Of a DNA stretch of 64,000 nucleotides, positions 1 to 7,217 are shown in pieces. The position numbers were made by a program, and so were the translations under genes. Under the pieces are notes generated by a model. The model was not told the DNA's origin and ran no database searches. It saw only the letters and a program-made list of their open reading frames with translations. The DNA comes from Listeria booriae (GTDB lineage Bacteria > Bacillota > Bacilli > Lactobacillales > Listeriaceae), in NCBI RefSeq assembly GCF_000766865.1, contig NZ_JNFA01000028.1, positions 151,133 to 215,132 on the forward strand, read 5' to 3'. Position 1 is the first letter of the stretch. Each line of letters starts with the position of its first letter.

Positions 1-119
1 ACTTAGGAATAAAAATCGAGCGTTTAAGACAAATTTGGTTTCTTACCCACTTTTTATGTTAGTATAAAAATAGCAAAAGAAGTAAAAATCCTGCAAGTAA
101 TGATATTCCTGATCTGCTA

Positions 120-148
120 TTGCAAACTAAAAGAAAGTTTCATATAAT
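120..148 (+). promoter_or_regulatory. Sigma-A promoter of the receptor array
   Basis: TTGCAA at 120-125 and TATAAT at 143-148 are separated by 17 bp, 32 bp upstream of the first receptor gene, whose ribosome-binding site AAGGAG lies near 169-174. Nothing convincing is visible in bases 1-119. No paired LytTR repeats were found upstream. Confidence 0.65.
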
Positions 149-180
149 TAGGAGATTCTTACTCACACAAGGAGACCAGC

Positions 181-1068
181 ATGCAAGAAATCCAAACTTA
201 TTTTATATCTGCATTTCTAGGGTGTAGCGTACAAGTCATTTCCTTAATGATGGGTATTCAGATTCTTACTAGAGGGGCATTTACAAAGATAAATCTAGTA
301 ATTCTGTATATTGTTTTAATTATAGAAAGTATGACACTGCTATACTACATTCAGTACTTCTCGCTTATATTTACACTTGGAATACTTGTACTTGCATTGC
401 GGCTCAAGAAAATTCGTTGGACATTAGCGATTGGTTTACCATTTGTTTGTGTAGCCTATCTGGTTGCGGTTGATTATATCGTTAACATTACGACAATTCT
501 TGTATTATCTTCCACAAGTCAAGCTACTATTGCGAATCCGAATATTTATTATGTGGTATACATACTAGCTTTATTAGTAGCCTATCTACTATACAAGTTG
601 ACCGCCCGAATTATTTTTAACAGTAAAATCAAAGAAATAAGCAATACAAATAAAAAATGGTTGATAGTCGTCCTGATATTAACAATCGTAATGGTATACT
701 TATTCATTTATTTAGAGTCTAGCTATGGATTCCCTAATGAACTCGTATACATTAACGGCGCTTTATTTTTCATTTATTTTTTGTCAGCGATTATCATCTT
801 CTTATTAATTCTTAAAGCAAGTGAAAGACAGGCTGAAATCAGGAATCAGGACTTAAAAATGCAGCAACTTAAGAAATATACAGCATCCATAGAGAAAATC
901 TACGATGAAATGAACGTATTTCGACACGATTATATTAATATTTTGGCAAGTCTAAATGGTTATATTGAGAAGGCGAATCAACAGGATTTACAGACGTATT
1001 TTGAAAAAACTATCAAGCCATTGAGCAACCATATTACAAATAAAGAAACCGGAGGCACCGAAGAATGA
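181..1068 (+). CDS. AgrC-like receptor 1: membrane sensor plus histidine box, no ATPase domain
   Basis: This 295-residue protein begins with about six or seven hydrophobic segments (residues 8-212), including an IQYFSL motif shared by all receptors in this region. A coiled linker and a dimerisation/phosphoacceptor helix follow, with FRHDYINI and His249. It stops after KPL plus 14 residues, exactly where an AgrC protein would begin its ATPase domain, so N and G boxes are absent. In the family the sensor domain binds autoinducing peptide. This protein cannot bind ATP by itself and would need a partner. Its stop overlaps the next start (ATGA), implying translational coupling with the ATPase-bearing receptor 2. 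A non-signalling decoy receptor is the alternative. Confidence 0.85.
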   Translation: MQEIQTYFISAFLGCSVQVISLMMGIQILTRGAFTKINLVILYIVLIIESMTLLYYIQYFSLIFTLGILVLALRLKKIRWTLAIGLPFVCVAYLVAVDYIVNITTILVLSSTSQATIANPNIYYVVYILALLVAYLLYKLTARIIFNSKIKEISNTNKKWLIVVLILTIVMVYLFIYLESSYGFPNELVYINGALFFIYFLSAIIIFLLILKASERQAEIRNQDLKMQQLKKYTASIEKIYDEMNVFRHDYINILASLNGYIEKANQQDLQTYFEKTIKPLSNHITNKETGGTEE

Positions 1069-2060
1069 TGAATATCGGCACTATCTTTAACACCAGCACA
1101 GCTTTTATCTGGATCACACTTATCGCGATAATCTGTATTATTTTATTTATCAGCATCTTATTCCTAATGCGAAAACGAACGAAAATATCCAAAACGCAGC
1201 GCTACTATATTTTCCTAGCAATCGGCATTATCGTTGTAACCGCAGTGATATTACAATTAACGATTTATATGTCAAATACATATGAATTTCCAAAAGCTGT
1301 TTTATACACAACAGAAGTACTTTTTGTCGCGTACTTGACGATTATTTGCCTGGTTTTGGTGAAAGTGTACCGCGCGAATTTGAGAGAGGCTGAGAAACGA
1401 AATCAAGAAGAACAAATGGCGCAGTTGCAACGTTATGTCACGAATGTGGAGCAGTTGCAGCATGAGGTTGTTCATTTCCAGCAAAACTATGTGGATGTGC
1501 TATCGAATCTAGAAACTTTGATTGCCAATGGTCAAATGGAAGAATTGGCGATGTATTTTGATGAAAATATTTTACCAGTGAACAAAAGCATGGTGGATAA
1601 TAAATACAAGTTGTCGCAGATTAAGAACATGCACGTGTTGGAACTAAAAGGCTTACTTGCGGCGAAAATGATGCGTGCTCAGGAACTGAAAATTGATGCG
1701 CAGTTGGAGATTGTGGAACCGATTGAAAGCTTGGAAATGTATAAAGTCGAGTTATGTCAGATTGTTGGGATATTGCTTGATAACGCGATTGAGGCGAGCG
1801 CTGGAACGACGGCTGCTTTTATGAAAGTGGCATTTGTGAAGAACGAGAACACGGTGACGATGCTTGTGCAAAATAGTGTACCTGATGAGATGCCTGAAAT
1901 TCACCAAATGTTTGAAAAGGGCTTTTCGACAAAAGGTGAGAATCGTGGGTTGGGGTTGGCGATTGTTGATGAGATCGTTAATAAAAACGCTTCGGTTGTG
2001 TTGGATACGCAGATTATGGATGATGGGACCTTTATGCAGGGACTTATTATAAGGCAGTAG
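1065..2060 (+). CDS. AgrC-like receptor 2: intact ATPase domain, phosphoacceptor His replaced by Gln
   Basis: This 331-residue protein has only three membrane segments (about 14-35, 46-67, 82-100). The last two match the final two of AgrC, and the first four are replaced by one helix. The histidine box reads FQQNY at 138-142 where its neighbours have FRHDY, so the phosphoacceptor position is Gln140. The GHKL ATPase domain looks complete: N box LLDNAIEAS at 237-245 with Asn240, FSTKG at 287-291 and GLGL at 295-298. It should bind ATP but cannot phosphorylate itself. Histidine kinases of this class often phosphorylate the partner protomer, so donating phosphate to receptors 1, 3, 4 or 5 in heterodimers is a reasonable inference. 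The start at 1065 follows a GGAGG site; 1068 is also possible. Confidence 0.85.
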   Translation: MMNIGTIFNTSTAFIWITLIAIICIILFISILFLMRKRTKISKTQRYYIFLAIGIIVVTAVILQLTIYMSNTYEFPKAVLYTTEVLFVAYLTIICLVLVKVYRANLREAEKRNQEEQMAQLQRYVTNVEQLQHEVVHFQQNYVDVLSNLETLIANGQMEELAMYFDENILPVNKSMVDNKYKLSQIKNMHVLELKGLLAAKMMRAQELKIDAQLEIVEPIESLEMYKVELCQIVGILLDNAIEASAGTTAAFMKVAFVKNENTVTMLVQNSVPDEMPEIHQMFEKGFSTKGENRGLGLAIVDEIVNKNASVVLDTQIMDDGTFMQGLIIRQ

Positions 2061-2068
2061 GTGATTGT

Positions 2069-2854
2069 TTGATTGAGTTTATCGGAATAGCTGTAAGTCA
2101 GTTGCTTTTATTAGTTTTGAGTGTAAATATAATGACAAGAAATATTTTAACTAAATTAGAACTAGTTGCAGTAAGTATTATTTTATCTGTTTTCGGAACT
2201 ATACTACTCGCACATATTCAATATTTTTCTCTTCTGTTTGTACTTGGCTTATTAACTATTGTATTGAAAATCAAAAAAGTGAGCTGGTTTATGGCGATAA
2301 CAGCTCCAGTACTGGGCCAATTAGTGATGATAATGAGTGACTATATTATTAAGATAGAAAATAACTTCTTTTTTATAGTATGTTTGGCGGTACTAATGAT
2401 TTTATCAAGTTTTGCCTTAAAGAGCGTGTTACCAAAAATCGAAAACGACTATTTTATATTGGCTTTACTAATATTGACTACTATAATATTCTATATGTTT
2501 ATTTATGCAGGCTCGTTGTATAATTTCCCTAAGGCCATTACTTCTATATACACACTAATCTTCGCAACGTTTATACTGGCAATCGCTCTAACTTTTATAA
2601 TCATAACGAAGATAAGCCAAAAACAATTAGAAATTCAGAAACAACAACTTGAATTAGCGCAACTAGAAGAATATACAACGCGAATGGAAAGTTTGTATGC
2701 TAGCATGAATATGTTCCGTCATGATTACATCAATATTTTGGCGAGTTTGCAAGGCTATATTGCGCAAGGGGACAAGACTATTTTGGAAAGTTACTTCAAG
2801 GAAACAATTGCGCCTTTGAAGAACACTTTTGAGGCTGCGGAGGGAGAAGAATGA
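2069..2854 (+). CDS. AgrC-like receptor 3: sensor plus histidine box, no ATPase domain
   Basis: This 261-residue paralog of receptor 1 has multiple membrane helices, the HIQYFSL motif, and FRHDYINI with His218. It ends 43 residues after the histidine with no ATPase domain. The start is a TTG at 2069 with a weak AGGTGA site four bases upstream; the upstream GTG at 2061 hits a stop at once, so TTG is favoured. The gene starts eight bases after receptor 2 and overlaps receptor 4 by ATGA. The sensor part differs clearly from receptor 1, which suggests a different ligand preference, though this is inference. Confidence 0.82.
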   Translation: MIEFIGIAVSQLLLLVLSVNIMTRNILTKLELVAVSIILSVFGTILLAHIQYFSLLFVLGLLTIVLKIKKVSWFMAITAPVLGQLVMIMSDYIIKIENNFFFIVCLAVLMILSSFALKSVLPKIENDYFILALLILTTIIFYMFIYAGSLYNFPKAITSIYTLIFATFILAIALTFIIITKISQKQLEIQKQQLELAQLEEYTTRMESLYASMNMFRHDYINILASLQGYIAQGDKTILESYFKETIAPLKNTFEAAEGEE

Positions 2855-3714
2855 CATATTCTATAGTAATGCTGATTGTCGCGGGAACCCTGCAACTTTT
2901 AGGTATGGCAATTGTGGCGAATATAATAGCGAATAAAGTTCTTCGAAAAAGAGATATTGCTATAGCGACCTTATTTATGACAATAGGAGGAACATTGTTT
3001 CTTAATTCCATGCAATATTTTACGATTATTTACACAGTAGGAGTCCTATTTGTTTTTATGAAGTGGCGAAAAGCGGGTTGGGTAATCTCATTAGTAGCCC
3101 CGATGTTGTCATTTTTATTGGCTGTTGTAGTGGATTATATATTGAGTTGGGGTGTCGGAAAGGCATTTGGAGTGTATGCAAGTGATTATGATAGTAGTAT
3201 TCTTGGCGTAACGTTAACAATACTAGTTTTTTTGTTGCCATTCTTCATGTGTGCTTACTTACTTGGGTTAGTCATTCATAGGATTTTGTACAGACAAAGT
3301 ACTGCTGATGTCCTAACTCGTAATGGATTCGTGGTAGTTATCTTAATGCTGATGACAAGTATGATTACCTATTTACTTATTTCTGCAGAAAATGTGTTAG
3401 GTTTCCCAGAACAATTATTAACGGTTTACCCCATTTTATTCATCACATTCTTTCTAATTATCTGTATCGTCTTTTTGATTATCAATAAAATTGGACAAGA
3501 ACGGGAAAACATGAAAAAGCGCGAAATGGAGATGGCTCAGCTTCGCGATTACACTGTTCGGTTAGAAGAAATGTATGCAAATATGAATATGTTCCGTCAT
3601 GATTACATTAATATTTTGGCGAGTTTGCATGGTTATATTGAGCAAGGAGATCAGGAGTTATTAGAAACTTATTTTGAAGAAGTGGTGAAGCCGCTAAAAC
3701 AAAAATTCAACTAA
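2851..3714 (+). CDS. AgrC-like receptor 4: sensor plus histidine box, no ATPase domain
   Basis: This 287-residue receptor has the same plan: hydrophobic helices through about residue 215, MQYFT in place of IQYFS, then FRHDYINILASL with His250, ending in KPLKQKFN only 37 residues beyond the histidine. Receptors 1, 3 and 4 stop at almost the same alignment column, which argues for a kept architecture rather than random decay. The start ATG at 2851 has GGAGGGAGAAG upstream inside the end of receptor 3. The next gene starts 16 bases downstream with its own AAGGAG site. Confidence 0.83.
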   Translation: MTYSIVMLIVAGTLQLLGMAIVANIIANKVLRKRDIAIATLFMTIGGTLFLNSMQYFTIIYTVGVLFVFMKWRKAGWVISLVAPMLSFLLAVVVDYILSWGVGKAFGVYASDYDSSILGVTLTILVFLLPFFMCAYLLGLVIHRILYRQSTADVLTRNGFVVVILMLMTSMITYLLISAENVLGFPEQLLTVYPILFITFFLIICIVFLIINKIGQERENMKKREMEMAQLRDYTVRLEEMYANMNMFRHDYINILASLHGYIEQGDQELLETYFEEVVKPLKQKFN

Positions 3715-3730
3715 AAGATAAGGAGAAGCT

Positions 3731-4831
3731 ATGCAGACATTACTTTTATTCATTTTTTCAGGGGCGTTACAGATTGCAATCTTCGTGATATGTTCTGACG
3801 TTATCGCACAACGTGTACTGACAAAGCGAGAAATCTTGTATATTTCAATCTTGTTATGGCTTATCGGAATCCCGTTACTATTAACTGTTCAATATTTCTC
3901 CTTAGTCGTAGTCATTGGGGTCCTGGCACTGGTTTTTAAATGGAAAAAGAAAACGTGGGTACAGGCTATTACTATATCGATTATTCCTATCTTATTAATG
4001 GTTTTAGGAAATTATATTTTTGAGTTTCTATTTATAATCATTTTTGGTGGGAGTAATGCGCGTTATGTTGGGGATATTTTTTACATACTTCTATCCAGTT
4101 TTTTGATATTCATTCTAGTGTTTGGATTATCTCACTTAATTAAAAAAGCATTTCAAAGTCAAATCTATAAAAATATGTCTAAACAAAGTGGCTATTTACT
4201 GGCAATGCTTCTAATTATTACTGCAGTTACGATTTACATTTTTATTTATATCGGTGCTACATATAATTTCTCAAATGATATTATTGTTGCCAATGCATAT
4301 TTATTTGTCATTTTTATACTAGCGATTTTGATGATTTTTTCTATCGTCTATTACACTAGCAAACAACAAAATAAAGTCATGAAACAAAGAATAGAACTCA
4401 AAGCATTGGCGGACTACACTACTTCAATAGAAACTATCTCTAGTGACATGAGCCAATTCAAACACGACTACATCAACATCTTATCAAGTCTACACGGCTA
4501 TATAGAACAAGGCGATACATTACAATTAAAAACCTATTTCAAAAACACAATCACACCACTAAAAACCAATTTAACCAACAATCAAAACCAACTAGCAACC
4601 TTACAAAAAATCAATAATCTAACATTCCGAGCAACACTAAACACCCTATTTACCAAAGCTAAACAAAAACGAATAGACCTCCACCTAGAAATCACCGACC
4701 ATTTTCAAATGACCGATGAGCAATGCACAACCATCGAAATCCAACTTGCAGAACTAATCAACCAGCATCAAAACACGAAACTCAAGCTTAATCTAACACC
4801 ATCTGGGATAGAAAGGATGTCGAGCGAATGA
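3731..4831 (+). CDS. AgrC-like receptor 5: histidine box and degraded ATPase domain
   Basis: This 366-residue receptor keeps the six-helix sensor and a histidine box KHDYINIL with His245 (Arg to Lys before the His). It continues through the linker that follows the histidine helix in full AgrC proteins. Where the N box should be it reads AELINQHQNT, and it ends 20 residues later without any G box. ATP binding is therefore unlikely. The codons of its second half are very A/C-rich (many ACA, AAA, CTA), unlike receptors 1-4. The stop overlaps the start of the LytTR regulator by ATGA, so this receptor is the one most tightly coupled to the regulator. Confidence 0.82.
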   Translation: MQTLLLFIFSGALQIAIFVICSDVIAQRVLTKREILYISILLWLIGIPLLLTVQYFSLVVVIGVLALVFKWKKKTWVQAITISIIPILLMVLGNYIFEFLFIIIFGGSNARYVGDIFYILLSSFLIFILVFGLSHLIKKAFQSQIYKNMSKQSGYLLAMLLIITAVTIYIFIYIGATYNFSNDIIVANAYLFVIFILAILMIFSIVYYTSKQQNKVMKQRIELKALADYTTSIETISSDMSQFKHDYINILSSLHGYIEQGDTLQLKTYFKNTITPLKTNLTNNQNQLATLQKINNLTFRATLNTLFTKAKQKRIDLHLEITDHFQMTDEQCTTIEIQLAELINQHQNTKLKLNLTPSGIERMSSE

Positions 4832-5550
4832 TTCCAATTTACATTTGTGAAGATGACACGATGCAGCGAGAAGAAATTGCATCCTATATAGAAGACTATA
4901 TCAAAATCGAACATAAAGACATGCACATCCAACTAAAAACAGAAAGCCCAGACAAATTGCTCGAATCCATTCAGAAAAAACACGAACCAGGCTTATATTT
5001 CCTCGATGTGGCCTTAAAAACACAATCCATAAACGGTTTCGAACTAGCAAAAGAAATTCGCAAAAACGATCCCCGAGGATTCATTGTTTTCATTACATCG
5101 CACTCAGAAATGAGCTACTTAACGTTCACCTACAAAATCGAAGCAATGGACTACATCATCAAAGACGACTACAAAAATATCCAAAGACGCGTTATCGAGT
5201 GCATTCAAAGCGTAACCAAGCGCGTCAAAAATAACGATAAACCAGGCAAATATTTAACGATAAAAACCGACGATCGCATTCTACATGAACCACTAGAAAA
5301 TATATTGTTTATCGAAACATCATCGCGCGCTCACCGAATCATCCTGCATAGCAAAAAACGCAAAATCGAATTTTACGGTAAAATTAAAGAAATTGCAGCC
5401 AAACTAGACCAGCGTTTCATCAGAACCCACCGTTCTTTCCTCGTAAACAAAGACCACATCAAAGAAGTTGACCTAGCCAAAGGTATCGTTTACATGAACA
5501 ACGGACAAAAATGTCTCCTCTCCACGAGAATGCGAAAAAATTTAGAATAA
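4828..5550 (+). CDS. AgrA-like response regulator (receiver plus LytTR DNA-binding domain)
   Basis: This 240-residue protein has a receiver domain with acidic residues ED at 8-10, the phosphorylation Asp60 in YFLDV, a TSH switch region and YIIKDD lysine. A LytTR domain follows, with the RTHRSFLVN motif, which in AgrA lies in the DNA-contacting segment. It is the only regulator inside the receptor array, so it is the presumed target of the split receptors. It is related to but distinct from the AgrA at 8550-9314; both keep CED near the N terminus and YIIKDD. Cross-phosphorylation by the complete AgrC downstream is possible. Calling it agrA proper would be misleading because agrBD is linked to the other copy. 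Confidence 0.9.
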   Translation: MIPIYICEDDTMQREEIASYIEDYIKIEHKDMHIQLKTESPDKLLESIQKKHEPGLYFLDVALKTQSINGFELAKEIRKNDPRGFIVFITSHSEMSYLTFTYKIEAMDYIIKDDYKNIQRRVIECIQSVTKRVKNNDKPGKYLTIKTDDRILHEPLENILFIETSSRAHRIILHSKKRKIEFYGKIKEIAAKLDQRFIRTHRSFLVNKDHIKEVDLAKGIVYMNNGQKCLLSTRMRKNLE

Positions 5551-5555
5551 AAGCA

Positions 5556-5596
5556 AACCAAGAAGCTGAAAATAAAGCAGTTTTCTTGGTTATTTT
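5556..5596 (+). terminator. Rho-independent terminator of the receptor array
   Basis: AACCAAGAA at 5556-5564 pairs with TTCTTGGTT ending at 5591, with a short inner CTG/CAG pairing, followed by ATTTTTAT. It closes the receptor/regulator operon. Confidence 0.7.
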
Positions 5597-5650
5597 TATG
5601 TCAAAAAACCTTTTAAAGTTATAAATATAACTAAAAATATAGCGTTTTTT

Positions 5651-5718
5651 TGCGTTCACTTACAAAAACGCGACGTTTACGAACGATTGCGTCAGAAACC
5701 GCTTTTCTATCGTATAAT
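5651..5718 (+). promoter_or_regulatory. Candidate LytTR (AgrA) binding repeats and promoter of the agrB operon
   Basis: GCGTTCAC (5652-5659) and GACGTTTAC (5672-5681) share a GTT core with a 21-bp period, the spacing typical of LytTR/AgrA direct repeats. They end about 32 bp upstream of a perfect TATAAT at 5713-5718. No good -35 hexamer is present (weak TTGCGT at 5687 with a 20-bp spacer), as expected of an activator-dependent promoter. The repeats match each other at only 6-7 of 9 positions, so this is a candidate. Confidence 0.45.
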
Positions 5719-5794
5719 TGGTTTATGAAAGTAAGGCTTACGGAGATGAGCCAGAGAATCACACTATTAGACACTGAAAGGACTAGATTACGGT

Positions 5795-6373
5795 ATGATG
5801 AAACCATTTATTCCAGTAGGATTGGCTAGCACACAATCATGCTCCTTTTTCCAAAAGGAAATTATGCGTGATCAGCAGTTCTTTAGCCCCGTCTTGGCTA
5901 AAATTAATTTGGTGGACCGTAATAGTGAAGATTCTAAATGGGATTGTCTCATGTTAGCGGTATTTTCTGAGCTTGATCGCTACTATATAAATAATCAAGA
6001 CCACTATATGGAGGGTTTTCCTATTTCCAACAACGAGCCAAAATATAAAATGTTAATCACATATCGTGGTTACATCTACTTTTTGGACAGCATTACAAAG
6101 CATGTTGGCATTAGTGATAATCGCTTCTTAGTAGGACTTAACCGCGACAAGTTGTATATGATTGCTTATCGGGATGAGGCACTTTATTGTAAGCCGCTGA
6201 GAGGGAAGACTAGTCTTCTTTCTCAAGATGGCGTAGTAACGCGAAACATAGAGAAAATATTAGATATGAATGAAATACCGAATGATAGGGTAGAAATTGC
6301 AGAGTTTGTTAATTCGGACAGAGTTAGTGAAATTTCACTAGTCTCTGTCTGGGAATTAGCACTCGGTGAATAG
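5795..6373 (+). CDS. Uncharacterised cytoplasmic protein upstream of agrB
   Basis: This 192-residue protein was not recognised. It has no signal peptide or membrane helix and is mixed alpha/beta in composition, with many aromatic residues (YYINNQDHY, YRGYIYFLDS). The start at 5795 (or 5798) has only a weak, distant AAAGG site. It is the first gene after the TATAAT at 5713, and its stop codon at 6371-6373 sits inside the ribosome-binding region of agrB, so it belongs to the agrBD transcript. Standard agr loci begin with agrB, so this is an extra component. Roles such as a signalling modifier or output protein are only guesses. Confidence 0.75.
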   Translation: MMKPFIPVGLASTQSCSFFQKEIMRDQQFFSPVLAKINLVDRNSEDSKWDCLMLAVFSELDRYYINNQDHYMEGFPISNNEPKYKMLITYRGYIYFLDSITKHVGISDNRFLVGLNRDKLYMIAYRDEALYCKPLRGKTSLLSQDGVVTRNIEKILDMNEIPNDRVEIAEFVNSDRVSEISLVSVWELALGE

Positions 6374-6386
6374 GGAGGCGAATGGT

Positions 6387-6995
6387 ATGTTTAGTTTGAC
6401 CGTCCCCAATATGGCAACAAAGATTACCAAAACGATTTTTCGCGATAGAGAAGTCGACGAAGATAGATTCGCTATTGTAAAGTATGGCGTGGAAATATTT
6501 TTAGTAAACGTGACGAAAGGTATCATCGTATACCTCGCCGCTGCCTTGCTCGGGATGCTTTGGCAGACGTTGGTTGTACATCTTTCATACTTGATGATTC
6601 GTAGGCATTCGTTTGGTCTGCATGCGAAGACGAGTTTGGGTTGCACAATAACAAGCGTTGTAATGTTCGTGATATTACCTTATTTTGTGAAAGAAGTTCA
6701 ATTGTCGGAATGGATGATTGTACTTATAAGTGGCTTAATTTTACTGAATATTGCAATATTTGCACCTTCGGATACTGAAAATATGCCGCTTTTTAACGCT
6801 CAAAAAAGACACACTTTGAGGCGAAAATCGATTTTCGACACTATTTTAGTACTTGCTTTAGGGTTTCTAGCACCTTGGGCATGGATGCATATTTGTGTCT
6901 TAATGGGAGCACTGATTCAGTCAGCAACTATTAATCCAGTTACGTACAAATTATTAAAGAGGGGGTACAATAATTATGAAAAAGACACCATATAA
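6387..6995 (+). CDS. agrB: AgrB: AgrD-processing membrane peptidase
   Basis: This 202-residue membrane protein has about five or six hydrophobic segments. The AgrB catalytic pair is visible: His79 in RRHSFGLHA and Cys86 in SLGC, matching the His/Cys spacing of the Staphylococcus enzyme. AgrB cleaves the AgrD C-terminal tail and forms the thiolactone. The ATG at 6387 is preferred because AGGGAGG lies eight bases upstream; the in-frame GTG at 6366 would lie inside the previous gene and lacks a site. The 3' end overlaps agrD by 20 bases, the usual agrB-agrD coupling. Confidence 0.93.
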   Translation: MFSLTVPNMATKITKTIFRDREVDEDRFAIVKYGVEIFLVNVTKGIIVYLAAALLGMLWQTLVVHLSYLMIRRHSFGLHAKTSLGCTITSVVMFVILPYFVKEVQLSEWMIVLISGLILLNIAIFAPSDTENMPLFNAQKRHTLRRKSIFDTILVLALGFLAPWAWMHICVLMGALIQSATINPVTYKLLKRGYNNYEKDTI

Positions 6996-7128
6996 AAATA
7001 GTCTTAATAAAAAATTTATGGCTCAATTAGAGAAAAAGGCGAGTAATTTAGCGGAAAAATCGGTTGTCAAATCTTGTGGCATGTTCACTTATGAACCAAC
7101 AGTCCCAACAAGTTTGTTAAAAAAATAA
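6976..7128 (+). CDS. agrD: AgrD: autoinducing peptide precursor
   Basis: This 50-residue protein has a Lys-rich amphipathic N-terminal leader (residues 1-32), then SCGMFT at 33-38 and a YEPTVP tail, with Cys34 as the expected thiolactone cysteine. Aligned with L. monocytogenes AgrD, as remembered (ACFMFV followed by YEP), the mature peptide would be SCGMFT or CGMFT with a five-residue Cys34-Thr38 ring. The conserved Glu-Pro after the cleavage point supports this. It overlaps agrB by 20 bases. No terminator separates it from agrC, 89 bases downstream. Confidence 0.9.
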   Translation: MKKTPYKNSLNKKFMAQLEKKASNLAEKSVVKSCGMFTYEPTVPTSLLKK

Positions 7129-7150
7129 TTTGCCTTTATGATGCATTCAT

Positions 7151-7198
7151 TTGTCAATTAGAGTATCTTGAACTATAATTTAGTAATAGATACTCTAA
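7151..7198 (+). promoter_or_regulatory. Promoter of agrCA with an 11-bp inverted repeat around the -10
   Basis: TTGTCA (7151-7156) and TATAAT (7174-7179) have a 17-bp spacer, a strong sigma-A promoter. Perfect 11-base inverted arms TTAGAGTATCT (7158-7168) and AGATACTCTAA (7188-7198) flank the -10. Transcription would start around 7186, inside the right arm, so the dyad is more likely a repressor operator than an RNA hairpin of this transcript. It could still form a hairpin in read-through RNA from agrBD. Confidence 0.7.
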
Positions 7199-7217
7199 AT
7201 TCGACATAGGAGGAATT

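Noticed and set aside
1..119. LytTR repeats upstream of the receptor array
   Set aside because: Several GTT triplets occur but none as a matched pair with 21-bp spacing in front of the -35.
181..2060. Receptors 1 and 2 as one agrC broken by a frameshift
   Set aside because: Receptor 2 has its own membrane helices, linker and altered histidine box, so the two are tandem paralogs rather than halves of one gene.
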